32,270 bases of DNA, from contig JAIERK010000249.1 in the NCBI GenBank assembly GCA_019746975.1, positions 1 to 32,270 on the forward strand, in the 5' to 3' direction. Made by a program: the position numbers and the translations under genes. Numbering within the stretch: the stretch's first letter is position 1; each line of letters opens with the position of its first letter. Below the pieces are notes generated by a model, which saw only the letters and a program-made list of their open reading frames with translations, had not been told where the DNA came from and searched no databases. This DNA is from Candidatus Obscuribacterales bacterium. Its GTDB lineage: Bacteria; Cyanobacteriota; Vampirovibrionia; Obscuribacterales; Obscuribacteraceae. Below are positions 31,335-32,270 of the stretch, one piece after another.

Positions 31335-32270
31335 CTACTTGGACTTCTTTCCGGCCTTTCTCGACGCTGTTTTTTTGGTAGATCGTTTGGTAGCTACTCC
31401 GCGTTTTCTCTTTGTCGAGCTCTCTTCGAAGTCGGCGGTGGACAAATCGAAGTCGACCTTTTGTAGCACCTCATTTGGTGCGGCGCTAGAGACATTAGAT
31501 ACTTTGAGCACTCCACTTATGCCAGGTAAACTACCGCAGTCTGCAGAATTCAACAAGTCGTTCATGCCCGGTGCGAAGCCAGTCTTTGCAGCATCGAAGG
31601 GGCCTCTCAGGCTGGGTACGAAACCGTGCTTCGCAGCGTCGAACAAGTCACTCTTGCCGGCTACACTAACGGGCGTCGAAGCAACGAATGCTGGCTTCTG
31701 CGATACTTTATCTGGTGCGGTAGTAAAGACGCCAGACTCTTTTAGCAAGCTGTTCAAACTGGGTACACTGTCCGTCGTAGTCCCATCGCATTTCGCGAAA
31801 GATCTGTCTCCAGAATGGTCCGAAGCGTGGACGGAACGAGGAAATGGAGAGCAACGGTCATCTTCGTTTGCGTTAGTAATAGTTAGAGAGAAACAGCCTG
31901 GCTCAGAGATAACTACATTGTTGCAATCCGCAGCGACGCGAGATGTGGATTCATTCAAGACGTTCCACTTTTGCGTCTGTCTCGGTACGGATCGATCACC
32001 GGGACGGTCAATACTGAGCGTAGGCTCGAATTGAATACTCTCTCTCATCAGATCTGCGACCTGATCGTACGGCGATTCCTGCGTCCATGGATCGGCATCT
32101 GAGATATCGTAGTGTCGATAGGTGTGGTCCACAGGCTCGCCGGTACATCCGGGCGCGATAGCCTCTTGCGTAGTTTCGATCAAGTGGCGGAGCAATTCGG
32201 CGCAGGCGACGTCGATCATTTCTTCGGTCAGCACCCCAGCAGGGGATAGCCAATATACATGACCCTGGGA
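31335..32270 (-). CDS. Repeat protein with histone-H1-like basic tail, 5'-partial
   Basis: The frame is open to the right edge (GHVYWLSPAGVLTEEMIDVAC), so the gene starts outside the window; the GTG at 32234 is probably internal. About 310 residues are visible. The middle (~150-260) has degenerate ~17-residue units such as LFDAAKHGFVPSLRGPFDAA and GFAPGMNDLLNSADCGSLPG. The last 27 residues are Lys/Arg/Ser/Thr-rich (STKRKRGVATKRSTKK...), resembling the AAK-type tails of bacterial histone H1-like and nucleoid proteins. I do not recognise the family. The tail suggests nucleic-acid or polyanion binding. Confidence 0.6.
   Translation of the reverse strand, partial: SQGHVYWLSPAGVLTEEMIDVACAELLRHLIETTQEAIAPGCTGEPVDHTYRHYDISDADPWTQESPYDQVADLMRESIQFEPTLSIDRPGDRSVPRQTQKWNVLNESTSRVAADCNNVVISEPGCFSLTITNANEDDRCSPFPRSVHASDHSGDRSFAKCDGTTTDSVPSLNSLLKESGVFTTAPDKVSQKPAFVASTPVSVAGKSDLFDAAKHGFVPSLRGPFDAAKTGFAPGMNDLLNSADCGSLPGISGVLKVSNVSSAAPNEVLQKVDFDLSTADFEESSTKRKRGVATKRSTKKTASRKAGKKSK

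Noticed and set aside
1..32270. CRISPR arrays, rRNA or phage structural modules
   Set aside because: No regularly spaced repeats, rRNA signatures or capsid/tail-like proteins were found; the lone integrase piece is not enough to call a prophage.

Overview
The window is bacterial DNA of medium G+C from an accessory-rich chromosome, with short operons on both strands separated by decayed genes and transposon remnants. No rRNA, tRNA or CRISPR array is visible, so the taxon cannot be fixed. Sel1 and TPR proteins, a DUF4388-like adaptor, Hanks-kinase debris and a Dab inorganic-carbon operon together suggest a free-living environmental bacterium. A non-photosynthetic relative of Cyanobacteria is a guess only.

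Layout. 1-4.1 kb: the 3' end of an SGNH-hydrolase-like gene, a decayed ROK sugar kinase (two frameshifts and an internal deletion), an exported Sel1-repeat protein, an IS3-family remnant abutting the 3' end of an IS701/IS4-type transposase, and a small coiled-coil ORF. 4.1-11.1 kb: a minus-strand operon of a beta-carbonic-anhydrase-like protein, DabB (NuoL-like, with a NuoM-like extension) and DabA (intact zinc site). A divergent ArsR-type regulator follows, trailed by a truncated TerC-family gene. 11.1-14 kb: a tyrosine-recombinase fragment, an intact secreted subtilisin-like protease, and debris of a Ser/Thr kinase and an unknown gene. 14-21.3 kb: two paralogous, single-pass TadE/TadG-like proteins of an unrecognised family, a DUF4388-like/TPR membrane protein, a 712-aa membrane-anchored helical-repeat protein, and a protein apparently derived from an IS1595-type transposase whose catalytic core is replaced by a winged helix, preceded by a 44-bp near-perfect palindrome. 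21.3-24.5 kb: an M28 aminopeptidase broken by one in-frame TAG, and a histidine kinase/response regulator pair. 24.6-27.2 kb: a truncated SRPBCC gene joined to a scrap of trehalose synthase, then an archease-RtcB RNA-repair operon. 27.3-31.2 kb: a co-directional membrane set of DUF4239-like protein, POT peptide transporter and CPA1 Na+/H+ antiporter. Right edge: a 5'-partial repeat protein with a histone-H1-like lysine-rich tail.

How parts work together. CA-like protein, DabB and DabA are translationally linked and should form an ion-gradient-driven CO2-trapping machine, with the adjacent ArsR protein as likely regulator. Archease activates RtcB. HisK and RR form a two-component system. The strongest candidates for something undescribed are the transposase-derived winged-helix protein with its palindrome, the paired TadG-like family, and the Dab operon's atypical carbonic anhydrase plus extended DabB.
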